From Mesorhizobium opportunistum WSM2075 (GTDB taxonomy: Bacteria > Pseudomonadota > Alphaproteobacteria > Rhizobiales > Rhizobiaceae): a stretch of 64,000 nucleotides of DNA. The DNA is taken from assembly GCF_000176035.2 (NCBI RefSeq), contig NC_015675.1, positions 1,364,001 to 1,428,000 on the forward strand. The letters are read 5' to 3'. Under the pieces are notes generated by a model. The model saw nothing but the letters and a program-made list of their open reading frames with translations. It was not told the DNA's origin and made no database searches. This document shows positions 1-10,742 of the stretch, piece by piece (within the stretch, counting starts at the first letter, position 1; each line of letters opens with the position of its first letter). The position numbers and the translations under genes are program-made.

Positions 1-2
1 CG

Positions 3-1151
3 CTTGGTGCCCAGATCTCGCAAATCATCACCGCCGATCTCAAGCGCTCCGGCTTGTTCGCGCCGATCGACAAGAGTGCCTTCATCGAGAAGATCTCGAA
101 CCCGGATGCCGCACCCCGCTTCGACGACTGGAAGGTGATCAACGCGCAGGCGCTGGTCACCGGCAGCGTCAGCAAGGAGGCCGATGGGCGCATCCGCGCT
201 CAGTACCGGTTGTGGGATACTTTTGCCGGCCAGCAGATGTCGGGCGAGCAGTTCTTCGCCAACGACGCCAACCAGCGTCGTGTCGCCCACATCATTGCCG
301 ACGCCATCTACGAGCGGCTGACCGGCGAGAAGGGCTATTTCGACACGCGCGTCGTCTTCATCGACGAGTCCGGCGCCAAGAACGCGCGCAAGAAGCGCCT
401 TGCCATCATGGACCAGGACGGCGCCAACGTCCGTTACCTCTCGGACGGCCGGTCGATCGTGCTGACGCCGCGCTTCTCGCCGAACCGGCAAGAGATCACC
501 TACATGTCCTATGAAAGCGGCCAGCCGCGGGTCTATCTCCTGCAGATCGAGACCGGGCAGCGCGAACTCGTCGGCAACTTCCCCGGCATGACGTTCGCGC
601 CGCGCTTCTCGCCCGACGGCCAGAAGGTGATCATGAGCCTGCTGCGCGACGACGGCAATTCCAACATCTTCGCCATGGATCTGCGCAGCCGCTCGACGAC
701 GCGGCTGACCAACTCGACCGCCATCGACACCTCGCCTTCCTATTCGCCGGACGGCAGCAAGGTCGTGTTCACATCCGACCGCGGCGGCCGCGCGCAGATC
801 TACGTGATGGGCGCGGACGGCTCCGGCCAGACCCGCATCTCCTTCGGCGACGGCGTCTATTCGACGCCGGTGTGGTCGCCGCGCGGTGACCTCATCGCCT
901 TCACCAAGCAGACCGGCGGCGAATTCCAGATCGGCGTCATGAAGACCGACGGTTCGGGCGAGCGCATCCTGTCGTCGGGCTTCCAGCAGGAAGGGCCGAC
1001 TTGGGCGCCGAACGGCCGCGTCCTGATGTTCTTCCGCGACGCCAATGGCGGTCCGAAACTCATTTCGGTCGATCTCACCGGCCGCAACGAGCAGCCGATC
1101 CCGACTTCGAATTTTGCGTCCGATCCGGCCTGGTCGCCGCTGCTTGAGTAG
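3..1151 (+). CDS. tolB: Tol-Pal system beta-propeller protein TolB (5' end outside window)
   Basis: The frame is open from the first bases of the window ([19 protein letters not shown]...), so the true start lies upstream and 382 C-terminal residues are visible. The fragment has the end of the N-terminal TolB domain (to about residue 125), then repeated propeller blades with the SPDG-x-K-V-x-F/M signature (for example [11 protein letters not shown] and [16 protein letters not shown]). TolB is periplasmic and links Pal to the TolQRA inner-membrane motor for outer-membrane constriction during division. It is followed by pal and cpoB, the usual order, but a repeat-bracketed cassette starts directly after its stop codon. 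Confidence 0.96.
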   Translation, partial: LGAQISQIITADLKRSGLFAPIDKSAFIEKISNPDAAPRFDDWKVINAQALVTGSVSKEADGRIRAQYRLWDTFAGQQMSGEQFFANDANQRRVAHIIADAIYERLTGEKGYFDTRVVFIDESGAKNARKKRLAIMDQDGANVRYLSDGRSIVLTPRFSPNRQEITYMSYESGQPRVYLLQIETGQRELVGNFPGMTFAPRFSPDGQKVIMSLLRDDGNSNIFAMDLRSRSTTRLTNSTAIDTSPSYSPDGSKVVFTSDRGGRAQIYVMGADGSGQTRISFGDGVYSTPVWSPRGDLIAFTKQTGGEFQIGVMKTDGSGERILSSGFQQEGPTWAPNGRVLMFFRDANGGPKLISVDLTGRNEQPIPTSNFASDPAWSPLLE

Positions 1152-1153
1152 GG

Positions 1154-1201
1154 GAATTGAAGAACCGAGGAATTGAAGAACTGAGGAATTGAAGAACTGG
1201 G
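1154..1201 (+). repeat. 16-bp tandem repeat array, upstream arm of four-helix-bundle cassette
   Basis: Three consecutive copies of GAATTGAAGAACYGRG (1154-1169, 1170-1185, 1186-1201) begin two bases after the tolB stop, with a decayed fourth copy running into the next gene. The reverse complement of the same unit recurs at 1602-1633 beyond that gene, so the two arrays form an inverted pair. Confidence 0.9.
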
Positions 1202-1203
1202 GA

Positions 1204-1594
1204 ATGGAGAAGCAGGGAGGCTACGTTGGGCGCGCCAAGGACCTCGAGGTCTACAAGCGGGCCTATGCTGTTTCTCTCGAGATTCACAAAGCCACCCTTG
1301 CCTTTCCAAAGATCGAGCAATATGCGCTCGCCGATCAATTGCGCCGATCAATTGCGCCGTTCGAGCAAGGCGATCTGCGCCAATCTGGCTGAGGGGTTTG
1401 CCAAACAACCTCACTCCAAAGCTGAATTCGCGCGGTTCATTTCAATGGCGATGGGATCATGCAGCGAGGTGGAGACGTGGATTTCCTACGCATCCGACCT
1501 TGAGTACATCTCGAAGACACAACTCGACAGGTGGCAGCAGTTCTATAGCCATATCTACGGGATGCTGGTGAATCTCAGAGCAGCGCTGAAGTGA
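1204..1594 (+). pseudogene. four-helix-bundle protein (S23 / 23S rRNA intervening-sequence family), frameshifted
   Basis: Frame 1 from ATG 1204 reads MEKQGGYVGRAKDLEVYKRAYAVSLEIHK... up to ADQLRR, then goes off-family and stops at 1392. A second frame picks up with SSKAICANLAEGFAKQ and runs to 1594. RAKDLEVYKRAY, LADQLRR and ANLAEGF are hallmarks of the S23-like four-helix-bundle family, which also contains the retroelement accessory protein Avd. The break is a 13-bp tandem duplication at 1333-1345/1346-1358. Removing one copy restores a continuous frame of roughly 125 codons. The start codon lies just after the upstream repeat array, whose tail supplies a GGGGA-like ribosome-binding site. 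Function is unknown for most members. Confidence 0.85.
1333..1358 (+). repeat. 13-bp tandem duplication causing frameshift
   Basis: GATCAATTGCGCC occurs twice in direct succession (1333-1345 and 1346-1358). Thirteen is not a multiple of three, so the second copy shifts the four-helix-bundle gene out of frame. Deleting either copy gives GCC GAT CAA TTG CGC CGT TCG AGC AAG, read as ADQLRRSSK, as expected for the family. Confidence 0.93.
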
Positions 1595-1601
1595 CCTCTT
1601 T

Positions 1602-1633
1602 CTCCAACTCTTCAATTCTCCAGTTCTTCAATT
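1602..1633 (-). repeat. 16-bp repeat array, inverted downstream arm of cassette
   Basis: Two copies of CTCCARYTCTTCAATT (1602-1617, 1618-1633), followed by CCCC. Each is the reverse complement of the unit at 1154-1201. The array begins seven bases past the second-frame stop of the four-helix-bundle gene. Confidence 0.9.
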
Positions 1634-1839
1634 CCCCTTTTTCCACGCCTTCGTCGCGTTTTGGCCGTATTTCCGCCTAGGGTCCGCGCCAATTGTGACC
1701 CCGGGGATGACAGCTGCGGACGGGTAGCTAAACCTAATATTAACCGTGTTTCTTGAATGCCGGTTAACCCAAACGTGGTTACTGGGTGATCAACGAAATC
1801 ACTCGAATACGATCACTCGAAATACGAAGGAGAGGCGGC

Positions 1840-2346
1840 ATGGGCCGTATCGCAGCACTTACCAGAAACCCGGTCATGATCGCGCTGGTGGCGATGCTCG
1901 CCATCGCCGGTTGCGCCTCGAAGAAGACGCCGAACAGCGCCGCTGATCTCGGCCTCAACGGCGCGGGTGCCGCAACGCCCGGCTCGGCGCAGGACTTCAC
2001 CGTCAACATCGGCGACCGCATCTTCTTCGACACGGACTCGTCCTCGATCCGCGCCGATGCGCAGACGACGCTCGCCCGGCAGGCGCAGTGGCTGAACCAG
2101 TACAAGCAGTATGCCATCGTCGTCGAAGGCCATGCCGACGAACGCGGCACGCGCGAATACAATCTGGCACTCGGCGCCCGCCGCGCCGCCGCCGCCCGCG
2201 ACTTCCTCGTTTCCAAGGGTGTCGCTTCCAGCCGGCTGAAGACGATTTCCTACGGCAAGGAACGCCCTGTCGCGGTGTGCGACGACATCTCGTGCTGGTC
2301 GCAGAACCGCCGTGCGGTCACCACGCTCAGCGGCGCCGGTTCCTGA
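1840..2346 (+). CDS. pal: peptidoglycan-associated lipoprotein Pal
   Basis: 168 residues from ATG 1840. This start was preferred because of the GAAGGAGAGG site just upstream and because it gives a normal lipoprotein signal peptide with lipobox AIAGC (Cys25). The OmpA-like C-terminal domain covers about residues 50-160 and includes VNIGDRIFFDTDSS, VEGHADERGTREYN (peptidoglycan-contacting Asp and Arg) and the closing NRRAV segment. Pal is anchored in the outer membrane, binds peptidoglycan and exchanges with TolB. The 207-bp segment between the cassette and pal contains TTAACCG and TTAACCC motifs, so pal may have its own promoter. Confidence 0.96.
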   Translation: MGRIAALTRNPVMIALVAMLAIAGCASKKTPNSAADLGLNGAGAATPGSAQDFTVNIGDRIFFDTDSSSIRADAQTTLARQAQWLNQYKQYAIVVEGHADERGTREYNLALGARRAAAARDFLVSKGVASSRLKTISYGKERPVAVCDDISCWSQNRRAVTTLSGAGS

Positions 2347-2419
2347 TCGGCGCAGAGCCGTCCAGGCTGCGCCAGGAGAAGGCGCGGCGGTAGCGGCAGA
2401 AATGCAACACAGCTTTGCG

Positions 2420-2446
2420 AAAGGCGGCCCCTGCGGCCGCCTTTTT
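2420..2446 (+). terminator. Rho-independent terminator after pal
   Basis: Ten-base-pair GC-rich stem AAAGGCGGCC (2420-2429) pairing with GGCCGCCTTT (2435-2444), loop of five, with a T run reaching 2446. It lies between pal and cpoB, so cpoB probably has an independent promoter. Confidence 0.85.
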
Positions 2447-2569
2447 CATATCCGGCTGCCCGAAACAAAATTTGGCCGAAGTCTCGCGCCCTGCTATGAG
2501 CCGAGGGCGCTTGGCTGGTCTCATGGTGATTGGAAGGCGCGGACAACTAACGACACACGCGAGAGGCAC

Positions 2570-3676
2570 ATGCATTTGAGATCGGTTCTGAGCGGCACGC
2601 TTGCGCTGCTGCTCCTATCAGGCGTCACAGCCTCGGCTAGCGGCTTGGGGGCTGGTGGCCCGGGGCAATCAACCGGCAGCGGCTTTTCCTTCCACCTGCC
2701 GTCGATCGAGTTGCCCAGCCTGTTCGGCGACAAGAAGAAACCGGATCAGGTCCAGCTTGCGCAGCAGTCGAATGGCGCCGGCGCAACCGCGCTCGAGGAT
2801 CAGCTGCGGCAGATGAACGGCAAGATCGAGGAACTCAATTTCCAGATCCTGCAGATGCAGGAACAGATCCGCAAGCAGCAGGAAGACAACGAGTTCCGCT
2901 TCCAGCAGCTCGAGGGCGGGGCGCAAGGCGGACAAGCACCGGCACAGAAGAAGTCGGATGCCGGCACCAACAACGACGTGGCCTCGGCCCCCGCGACCCA
3001 GGCGCCGGCCGATGCCGGCGCCGCGGCCGGCAGCGATCAGTCCGCCGGCGGCAAGACGGTCGAGGACGTCATCGTCGAATCGCCCGATGGCGACCCGGGC
3101 AAGGTGATCCCTGGAAAGGGAGCGCCGGAAAAGACCTTTGGTTCCATCACCGTCGACAAGAACGGCAATGTGATCGACGCCGGCGGCAACACCCAGGCGA
3201 CCGCGCCGGCACAGGATGCCGCTCCGGCCACCGGTGCGCCGGCCAAGGCGGGCAAGTCCGACGGCACTGTGGTCGCGGCGCTGCCCGCCACCAACGATCC
3301 GGAGGAGCTTTACCGCAATTCCTATCAGTTCATCCTGTCGGGCGACTACGGCACGGCCGAGCAGGGGTTCCGCGATCATATCTCGCGCTTCCCCAGGGAT
3401 GCCAAGACGGCCGACGCGCATTACTGGCTGGGCGAGTCGCTGCTGGGCCAGCAGAAATTCCGCGACGCGGCCGAGGTTTTCCTCGCTGCCAGCAAGGACT
3501 ATCCCAAGGCCAAGAAGGCGCCGGACATGCTCTTGAAGCTCGGCGTGTCGCTGGTCGGCCTCAAGCAGCATGACGTCGCCTGCGCTACTTTCGGCGAGAT
3601 CGGCAAGCGTTATCCCGACATTTCCAGCGCCCTCAAGGAACGCGTCAAGCAGGAGAAGGCACTGGCTGCGTGCTGA
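2570..3676 (+). CDS. cpoB: cell division coordinator CpoB (YbgF), tol-pal system TPR protein
   Basis: 368 residues from ATG 2570. Upstream in-frame codons run through the terminator and are rejected as a start. There is a signal peptide (LSGTLALLLLSGVTASA), a coiled-coil trimerisation segment at about residues 75-120 (EDQLRQMNGKIEELNFQI), a long Ala/Pro/Gly-rich linker, and a C-terminal TPR domain starting at DPEELYRNSYQFI with DAHYWLGESLLGQQKFRDAAE. In E. coli CpoB acts in the periplasm with TolA and PBP1B to coordinate septal peptidoglycan synthesis with outer-membrane constriction. Gene order tolB-pal-cpoB supports the assignment. The 150-residue linker is longer than in E. coli, as is common in alphaproteobacteria. 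Confidence 0.93.
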   Translation: MHLRSVLSGTLALLLLSGVTASASGLGAGGPGQSTGSGFSFHLPSIELPSLFGDKKKPDQVQLAQQSNGAGATALEDQLRQMNGKIEELNFQILQMQEQIRKQQEDNEFRFQQLEGGAQGGQAPAQKKSDAGTNNDVASAPATQAPADAGAAAGSDQSAGGKTVEDVIVESPDGDPGKVIPGKGAPEKTFGSITVDKNGNVIDAGGNTQATAPAQDAAPATGAPAKAGKSDGTVVAALPATNDPEELYRNSYQFILSGDYGTAEQGFRDHISRFPRDAKTADAHYWLGESLLGQQKFRDAAEVFLAASKDYPKAKKAPDMLLKLGVSLVGLKQHDVACATFGEIGKRYPDISSALKERVKQEKALAAC

Positions 3677-3710
3677 TTTTTCGTCTGCATGTCCCAGCCC
3701 AAGAACCGGG

Positions 3711-5084
3711 ATGTTGATGCTCGATTCCGGGCCTGATCTTTCGACCAGACTTTTTTCGCATATCGATTTCACCAACGGCGCTGTTGCGGCCGTATCCGGC
3801 GGCAGCGATTCGACCGCCCTGCTTCTGCTTCTCAAACATCATCTCGATCGATCCGCGCCGTCCGCCAAGCTGTTGGCGGTGACCATCGACCATGGCCTGC
3901 GGCAGGACTCGGCGGCGGAGGCGCAAGCCGTGGCGAAGCTGTGCGCGGAGCGGGGCATCGCCCACCGCACCATGATCTGGTCCGGGCGCAAGCCTTCGAC
4001 CGGTCTGCCGGCGGCGGCACGGGAGGCGCGCTACCGGTTGCTGGCAAGCGCTGCCCGCGCGGAAGGCATCGGCCTGATCGTGACCGGCCACACCGCCGAC
4101 GACCAGGCCGAGACGGTGCTGATGCGCCACGCCCGCGACGGGAGCCTGGGCCATGTACAGGGTCGGGGGCTGGCCGGCATGGCGCCAGCCACGCTCTACG
4201 ACTGGCGCGAATGGATCGTGCGGCCGCTGCTGGGCACGCGGCGCGCGGCACTGCGCGATTTCCTGCAAAGCAAACATGTCGGCTGGGCAGAGGATCCGAC
4301 CAACAGCGACGAGAGCTTCGAGCGACCGCGCGTGAGAGCGGCACTTGCCGGCGACAATGTCCGCCGCATGGACGAGGCTTTGGTCCTGGCCAGCCAGGCT
4401 GCCATCGAGCGCGGACAGCTTGGTCTTGATGCCGCCGACCTGATCCGGCGTTTTGCCAGCCAGCCAGCCACGGGCCTTGTGCGCCTCGACCCGCAACTGC
4501 GCTCGACCGGCGACGAGCGCGCGGCCATCTATGCGTTGCGTATCCTGCTGGCGACCGTCGGAGGGCTTGCCTTCCTGCCGGACCAGGCCCGCGGCGAGGT
4601 GCTGTTCGGCCGGCTGAAGGCCGGATTTCTTTGTGCCACATTGTCGCGGACGGTGGTCGATTTCCGGCGTGCCGGTATCTTCCTGCGCCGCGAGGCACGT
4701 GGCTTGCCGCCCGCCGCCGCGGCCATCGACAACACCATCTGGGATGGCCGCCGCCACATCACATTGAACGACAGCTCCGCCGGATTGTTGATCGCGCCGC
4801 TGGGTGCGGCAGCAGCGAAGCGGCTGCCGATCGACGCGGGAGAAACCCCGGCAAGCCTGATGCGCGCTGCGTTGGCTGCGGAACCGACATCGCGGCAAGC
4901 CTTTGAAAACCCTGATGTGCCACAGGGCGAACCGGCATCGCCAGGGTTCGACGCGCGGCCGGTCGTTGCGCCTTTTGCCCGCTTCCTGCCATCCTTCGAC
5001 CTGGCGCCGGCGCGGGCCATCGCCGGCCTGATTGGCGCGCCATCGCTGCCCGCCTTGCCTTTCGGCGGCCACAGTGCCGGTTGA
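3711..5084 (+). CDS. tilS: tRNA(Ile)-lysidine synthase TilS
   Basis: 457 residues from ATG 3711; ATG 3717 is an alternative. The N-type PP-loop SGGSDST (residues 29-35) binds ATP, followed by VTIDHGLRQDS and the TGHTADDQAETVLMR segment characteristic of TilS. The enzyme adds lysine to C34 of the minor tRNA-Ile (CAU anticodon), changing its codon from AUG to AUA and its charging from Met to Ile. The tilS-ftsH pair directly after tol-pal-cpoB is the standard alphaproteobacterial order. The C-terminal part is poorly conserved, as usual. Confidence 0.93.
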   Translation: MLMLDSGPDLSTRLFSHIDFTNGAVAAVSGGSDSTALLLLLKHHLDRSAPSAKLLAVTIDHGLRQDSAAEAQAVAKLCAERGIAHRTMIWSGRKPSTGLPAAAREARYRLLASAARAEGIGLIVTGHTADDQAETVLMRHARDGSLGHVQGRGLAGMAPATLYDWREWIVRPLLGTRRAALRDFLQSKHVGWAEDPTNSDESFERPRVRAALAGDNVRRMDEALVLASQAAIERGQLGLDAADLIRRFASQPATGLVRLDPQLRSTGDERAAIYALRILLATVGGLAFLPDQARGEVLFGRLKAGFLCATLSRTVVDFRRAGIFLRREARGLPPAAAAIDNTIWDGRRHITLNDSSAGLLIAPLGAAAAKRLPIDAGETPASLMRAALAAEPTSRQAFENPDVPQGEPASPGFDARPVVAPFARFLPSFDLAPARAIAGLIGAPSLPALPFGGHSAG

Positions 5085-5206
5085 CGGTGGTCGAAAGCTT
5101 AACCCAGACATGCTGTTCTGCTTGGCAAGGGGGGACGCTCTCCCTATGTTAGGCCCAAGTTTCCTCTCATGATGCTGTCCGCAAGCGGACGCCAACGGGA
5201 CAATTG

Positions 5207-7135
<1,929 letters not shown>

Positions 7136-7162
7136 ATGCGCTGCATCTTTGCGATGGAGGCG

Positions 7163-7196
7163 GAATGATTTCAGGTCGATCGACCTGAAATCATTC
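7163..7196 (+). terminator. 34-bp perfect palindrome, putative ftsH terminator
   Basis: A mirror-perfect palindrome of 17-bp arms (GAATGATTTCAGGTCGA and its complement) with no loop, 27 bases past the ftsH stop and followed by GCTTTTC. It can form a long hairpin on either strand. The A+T content and perfection are unusual for a simple terminator; it may be a dispersed palindromic repeat serving as one. Confidence 0.65.
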
Positions 7197-7262
7197 GCTT
7201 TTCAAGCACCCCGCCTGCATTCGCTCAGGCGCTTGGCGCTTCGGGGTTTGCCGCATGGTTCC

Positions 7263-7721
7263 TCATGATTCAGCTTTCAGCCGCGCATTGCACAGGCTGT
7301 AATAGCCGCCGCCCTTCTGGATCCAGCGAAGGCCGTCCAACGTACCCGCTTCCTTGTTGCCGTGGTAACCCTGCAGGCAGGTTTTCATCCGTGCCTTGGC
7401 GGGCTTTTCGGTCTTGAACTCGGCGGCGAGGGTAGTCGGGAATGTGACGCCCGCTGGCGCCACGGTGGGGGCGGACGCCGGACTGGCTTCGTCCTTCGGC
7501 TGCTGCGCGGTTTTGGCCGTATCTGCGCTGACACCCTCCGCGAGGGACGTCGCGCATTTCTCCTTACGGAAAGCGGCCCAGTCCATGCCGTTCAGTGTGC
7601 CGCCCTCCTTGGCGGTTCGATAGGTTTCGCCGCATTCCTTCATCGTCAGTGCGCTTGCAGGGGCGACGCTCCAAGAAACCAATGCCGTCGCGGCCCATAC
7701 CGCCAATTTCAAACTGGACAT
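7263..7721 (-). CDS. secreted Cys-module protein, short paralogue
   Basis: 152 residues from ATG at 7721, preceded by a CAGGAGGG site. Signal peptide to about residue 24 (cleavage after PASA). There are two cysteine-bounded modules: Cys30-Cys56 (ECGETYRTAKEGGTLNGMDW...) and Cys115-Cys144 (CLQGYHGNKEAGTLDGLRW...), each with the pattern C-x3-Y...K-x2-G/A-T-L-x-G-x2-W...C. The Cys pairs suggest one disulphide per module in the periplasm. The next gene on the same strand (7938-8786) is a longer paralogue sharing the VAPxGVTFP linker and a nearly identical C-terminus ending YSLCNARLK. I do not recognise a characterised family. Confidence 0.85.
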   Translation of the reverse strand: MSSLKLAVWAATALVSWSVAPASALTMKECGETYRTAKEGGTLNGMDWAAFRKEKCATSLAEGVSADTAKTAQQPKDEASPASAPTVAPAGVTFPTTLAAEFKTEKPAKARMKTCLQGYHGNKEAGTLDGLRWIQKGGGYYSLCNARLKAES

Positions 7722-7877
7722 AAGACCCTCCTGGTTGATAACAAGTTTGACGTCTTTTTGTATACTTTTTGTTCTTGTTATGTTCAATAGGAATCTTTCG
7801 CCAAGAGCACACGAACTGATGAGACCGACAACTCCGTCATGTACGAAGCGAGCAAGCCGGGGCGCTGTCATACGCAA

Positions 7878-7912
7878 CAAAAAGCCCGCGAACCTCGCGG
7901 CTCGCGGGCTTA
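7878..7912 (-). terminator. bidirectional terminator after Cys-module gene
   Basis: Stem AAGCCCGCGA (7882-7891) / TCGCGGGCTT (7902-7911). On the minus strand it ends in a T run (complement of AAAAA at 7878-7882), placed just after the stop of the 7938-8786 gene. The plus side also has a T-rich tail. Confidence 0.85.
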
Positions 7913-7937
7913 TATTTTTTCAGAATGCTGCTGGAGA

Positions 7938-8786
7938 TCAGCTCTTCAGCTTGGCATTGCACAGGCTGTAGAAACCGCCGCCCTTCTGGATCCATTTCAG
8001 GCCGCCAAGCGCGTTGGCGTCCTTGAGGGTGTAATACTGGTCGAGGCAAGTATGCATGCGGCCCTTTCCGGGGGTCTCGCTGGCATATTTCGGCGAGATC
8101 GCGGACGGGAAGGTAACGCCCTTGGGCGCGACCGTCGTCGGCTTTGCCGGCTCCTTGGTATAGCTCGCCTCGCTGGGGGCAGGCACGGTGTCGTCATCGG
8201 AGGCACCGGCACCGCATTCGGCCTTGCGGAAGTCGTTCCACTTCATGCCCTTCAGCGTGTTCGCCGTCTTGGCAGCCTGGTACTTGGTGCTGCACTCGGC
8301 CATGCTCAGGCCCTTGCCGCCGTCTGCGGGAGCCGCGGCTGCCTTTGTGGTGGCCGGCTTGGTCGTGTCGGTGGCAGCGGATGCGCCGGCGGCGCACTCG
8401 GCCTTGCGGAAGTCGTTCCACTTCATGCCGTTCAGCGTGCCGGCGGACTTCGCCGCCTGGTACTTGGCGCTGCATTCCTTGGCCGTCAGGCCCTTGGCCG
8501 TGCTGTCGGCGGCGGCAGCCTTTGCTGCCTTGGCGGGCTTGGTTTCGGCAGCCTTGGTTTCGGCCTTGGTGGTGGCGGCCGGCTTGGTGTCGGTGGTGGC
8601 GGCGGCGTCGGTGCCGCACTGCGCCTTGCGGAACTGGTTCCAGGTCTGTCCGGAAAGGGTCCCCGCGTCCTTGGCCGCGTTATACTTCGTGCTGCATTCG
8701 GCCATCGTCAGTGCGTTGGCTGGCGCGGCCAGGAACAACGTCACGACGGCGAGGCCGGTCAAAGTGGCAAGTCGGTGGATGAGCAT
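7938..8786 (-). CDS. secreted Cys-module protein, long paralogue with four modules
   Basis: 282 residues from ATG 8786, with a signal peptide ending near APANA (residue 25). Four cysteine-bounded modules are visible: Cys31-Cys57, Cys105-Cys131, Cys165-Cys191 and Cys247-Cys276. The first three follow C-S-x-K-Y-x-A-A-K...T-L-x-G-x3-W-N-x-F-R-K-A-x-C and are separated by Ala/Lys/Thr-rich linkers. The fourth is the divergent C-terminal module shared with the short paralogue. The pattern shows internal duplication as well as tandem gene duplication. Probably periplasmic or surface exposed; function unknown. The upstream region up to glmM is gene-free. Confidence 0.87.
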   Translation of the reverse strand: MLIHRLATLTGLAVVTLFLAAPANALTMAECSTKYNAAKDAGTLSGQTWNQFRKAQCGTDAAATTDTKPAATTKAETKAAETKPAKAAKAAAADSTAKGLTAKECSAKYQAAKSAGTLNGMKWNDFRKAECAAGASAATDTTKPATTKAAAAPADGGKGLSMAECSTKYQAAKTANTLKGMKWNDFRKAECGAGASDDDTVPAPSEASYTKEPAKPTTVAPKGVTFPSAISPKYASETPGKGRMHTCLDQYYTLKDANALGGLKWIQKGGGFYSLCNAKLKS

Positions 8787-9143
8787 AGCGTTTCTCCGTT
8801 GCAGCAGCCCATGATACGTCCCTGCGAATCAATAACGCTCAACGGTCGGTTGCGCCAGATGCTAAGTAGCGTATATGTCGCCGAAAGCCGGAGCCTCGCG
8901 GCAAGGTGATGAAATTGTTCGGACTGTTGGACTTGAGGACAAGTTTTTCCAGGTGCATCTACGCTGAAAGGCTAACGTGACTGGTATATTGCGACGTGGC
9001 AGTCTCAGCAGGTCAGGGTGTGTGCAGTGCACAACAATGATTTTCTAAGGAATGGTAACATATAATCACACAATGTGATCAAAGGGCGCGGGCCAATTGT
9101 GGCATGACGTGCCGGCTAAGAACAATCAGGGATGCTGGTTAGC
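8787..9143. other. gene-free divergent region between Cys-module gene and glmM
   Basis: About 350 bases, less GC-rich than the flanks. It must carry promoters in both directions. The only distinctive sequence is the inverted repeat at 9065-9079, described separately. No ORF with coding character or RNA fold was recognised. Confidence 0.6.
9065..9079. promoter_or_regulatory. inverted repeat ATCACA-CAA-TGTGAT upstream of glmM
   Basis: Perfect 6-bp arms around a 3-base centre, 65 bases before the glmM start. A dyad of this size looks like a regulator operator. The order (TCACA then TGTGA) is the reverse of the CRP/FNR arrangement, so the binding protein is unknown. Confidence 0.4.
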
Positions 9144-10496
<1,353 letters not shown>

Positions 10497-10536
10497 TCTC
10501 CGGCGCGCGCCGCGGCTTCGCCCTGGTTACATCGAA

Positions 10537-10562
10537 GGCCCGCCCCTCCGGCGGGCTTTTTT
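10537..10562 (+). terminator. Rho-independent terminator after glmM
   Basis: Stem GCCCGCC (10538-10544) / GGCGGGC (10550-10556) followed by six T residues. Confidence 0.92.
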
Positions 10563-10644
10563 CGTTGGCGGCAGGACCGATCCCGCTCTCGATAATTACC
10601 CTCGAATGCTTCGGATTCTAGAGATTCGTGGTTAATCGACAGGG

Positions 10645-10659
10645 TTAAATGCCTTTTAA
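10645..10659 (+). promoter_or_regulatory. CtrA-type site TTAA-N7-TTAA upstream of first Omp25-like gene
   Basis: TTAA (10645-10648), seven bases, TTAA (10656-10659): an exact match to the full CtrA consensus of alphaproteobacteria, about 85 bases before the ATG at 10743. A further GTTAAT half site lies at 10631-10636. The sequence TTATCCACG shortly downstream resembles a DnaA box. Confidence 0.55.
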
Positions 10660-10742
10660 CTTTTGCAATTCATTATCCACGCCTGAAAGCCAAATCTTAT
10701 TCGGACACGATCGCCGTTCCGAGGGTTCTAGGGGTGACAAGC

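Noticed and set aside
1226..1594. 122-residue protein from the second frame alone
   Set aside because: Only the C-terminal half matches the four-helix-bundle family; the N-terminal part is out-of-frame translation before the 13-bp duplication.
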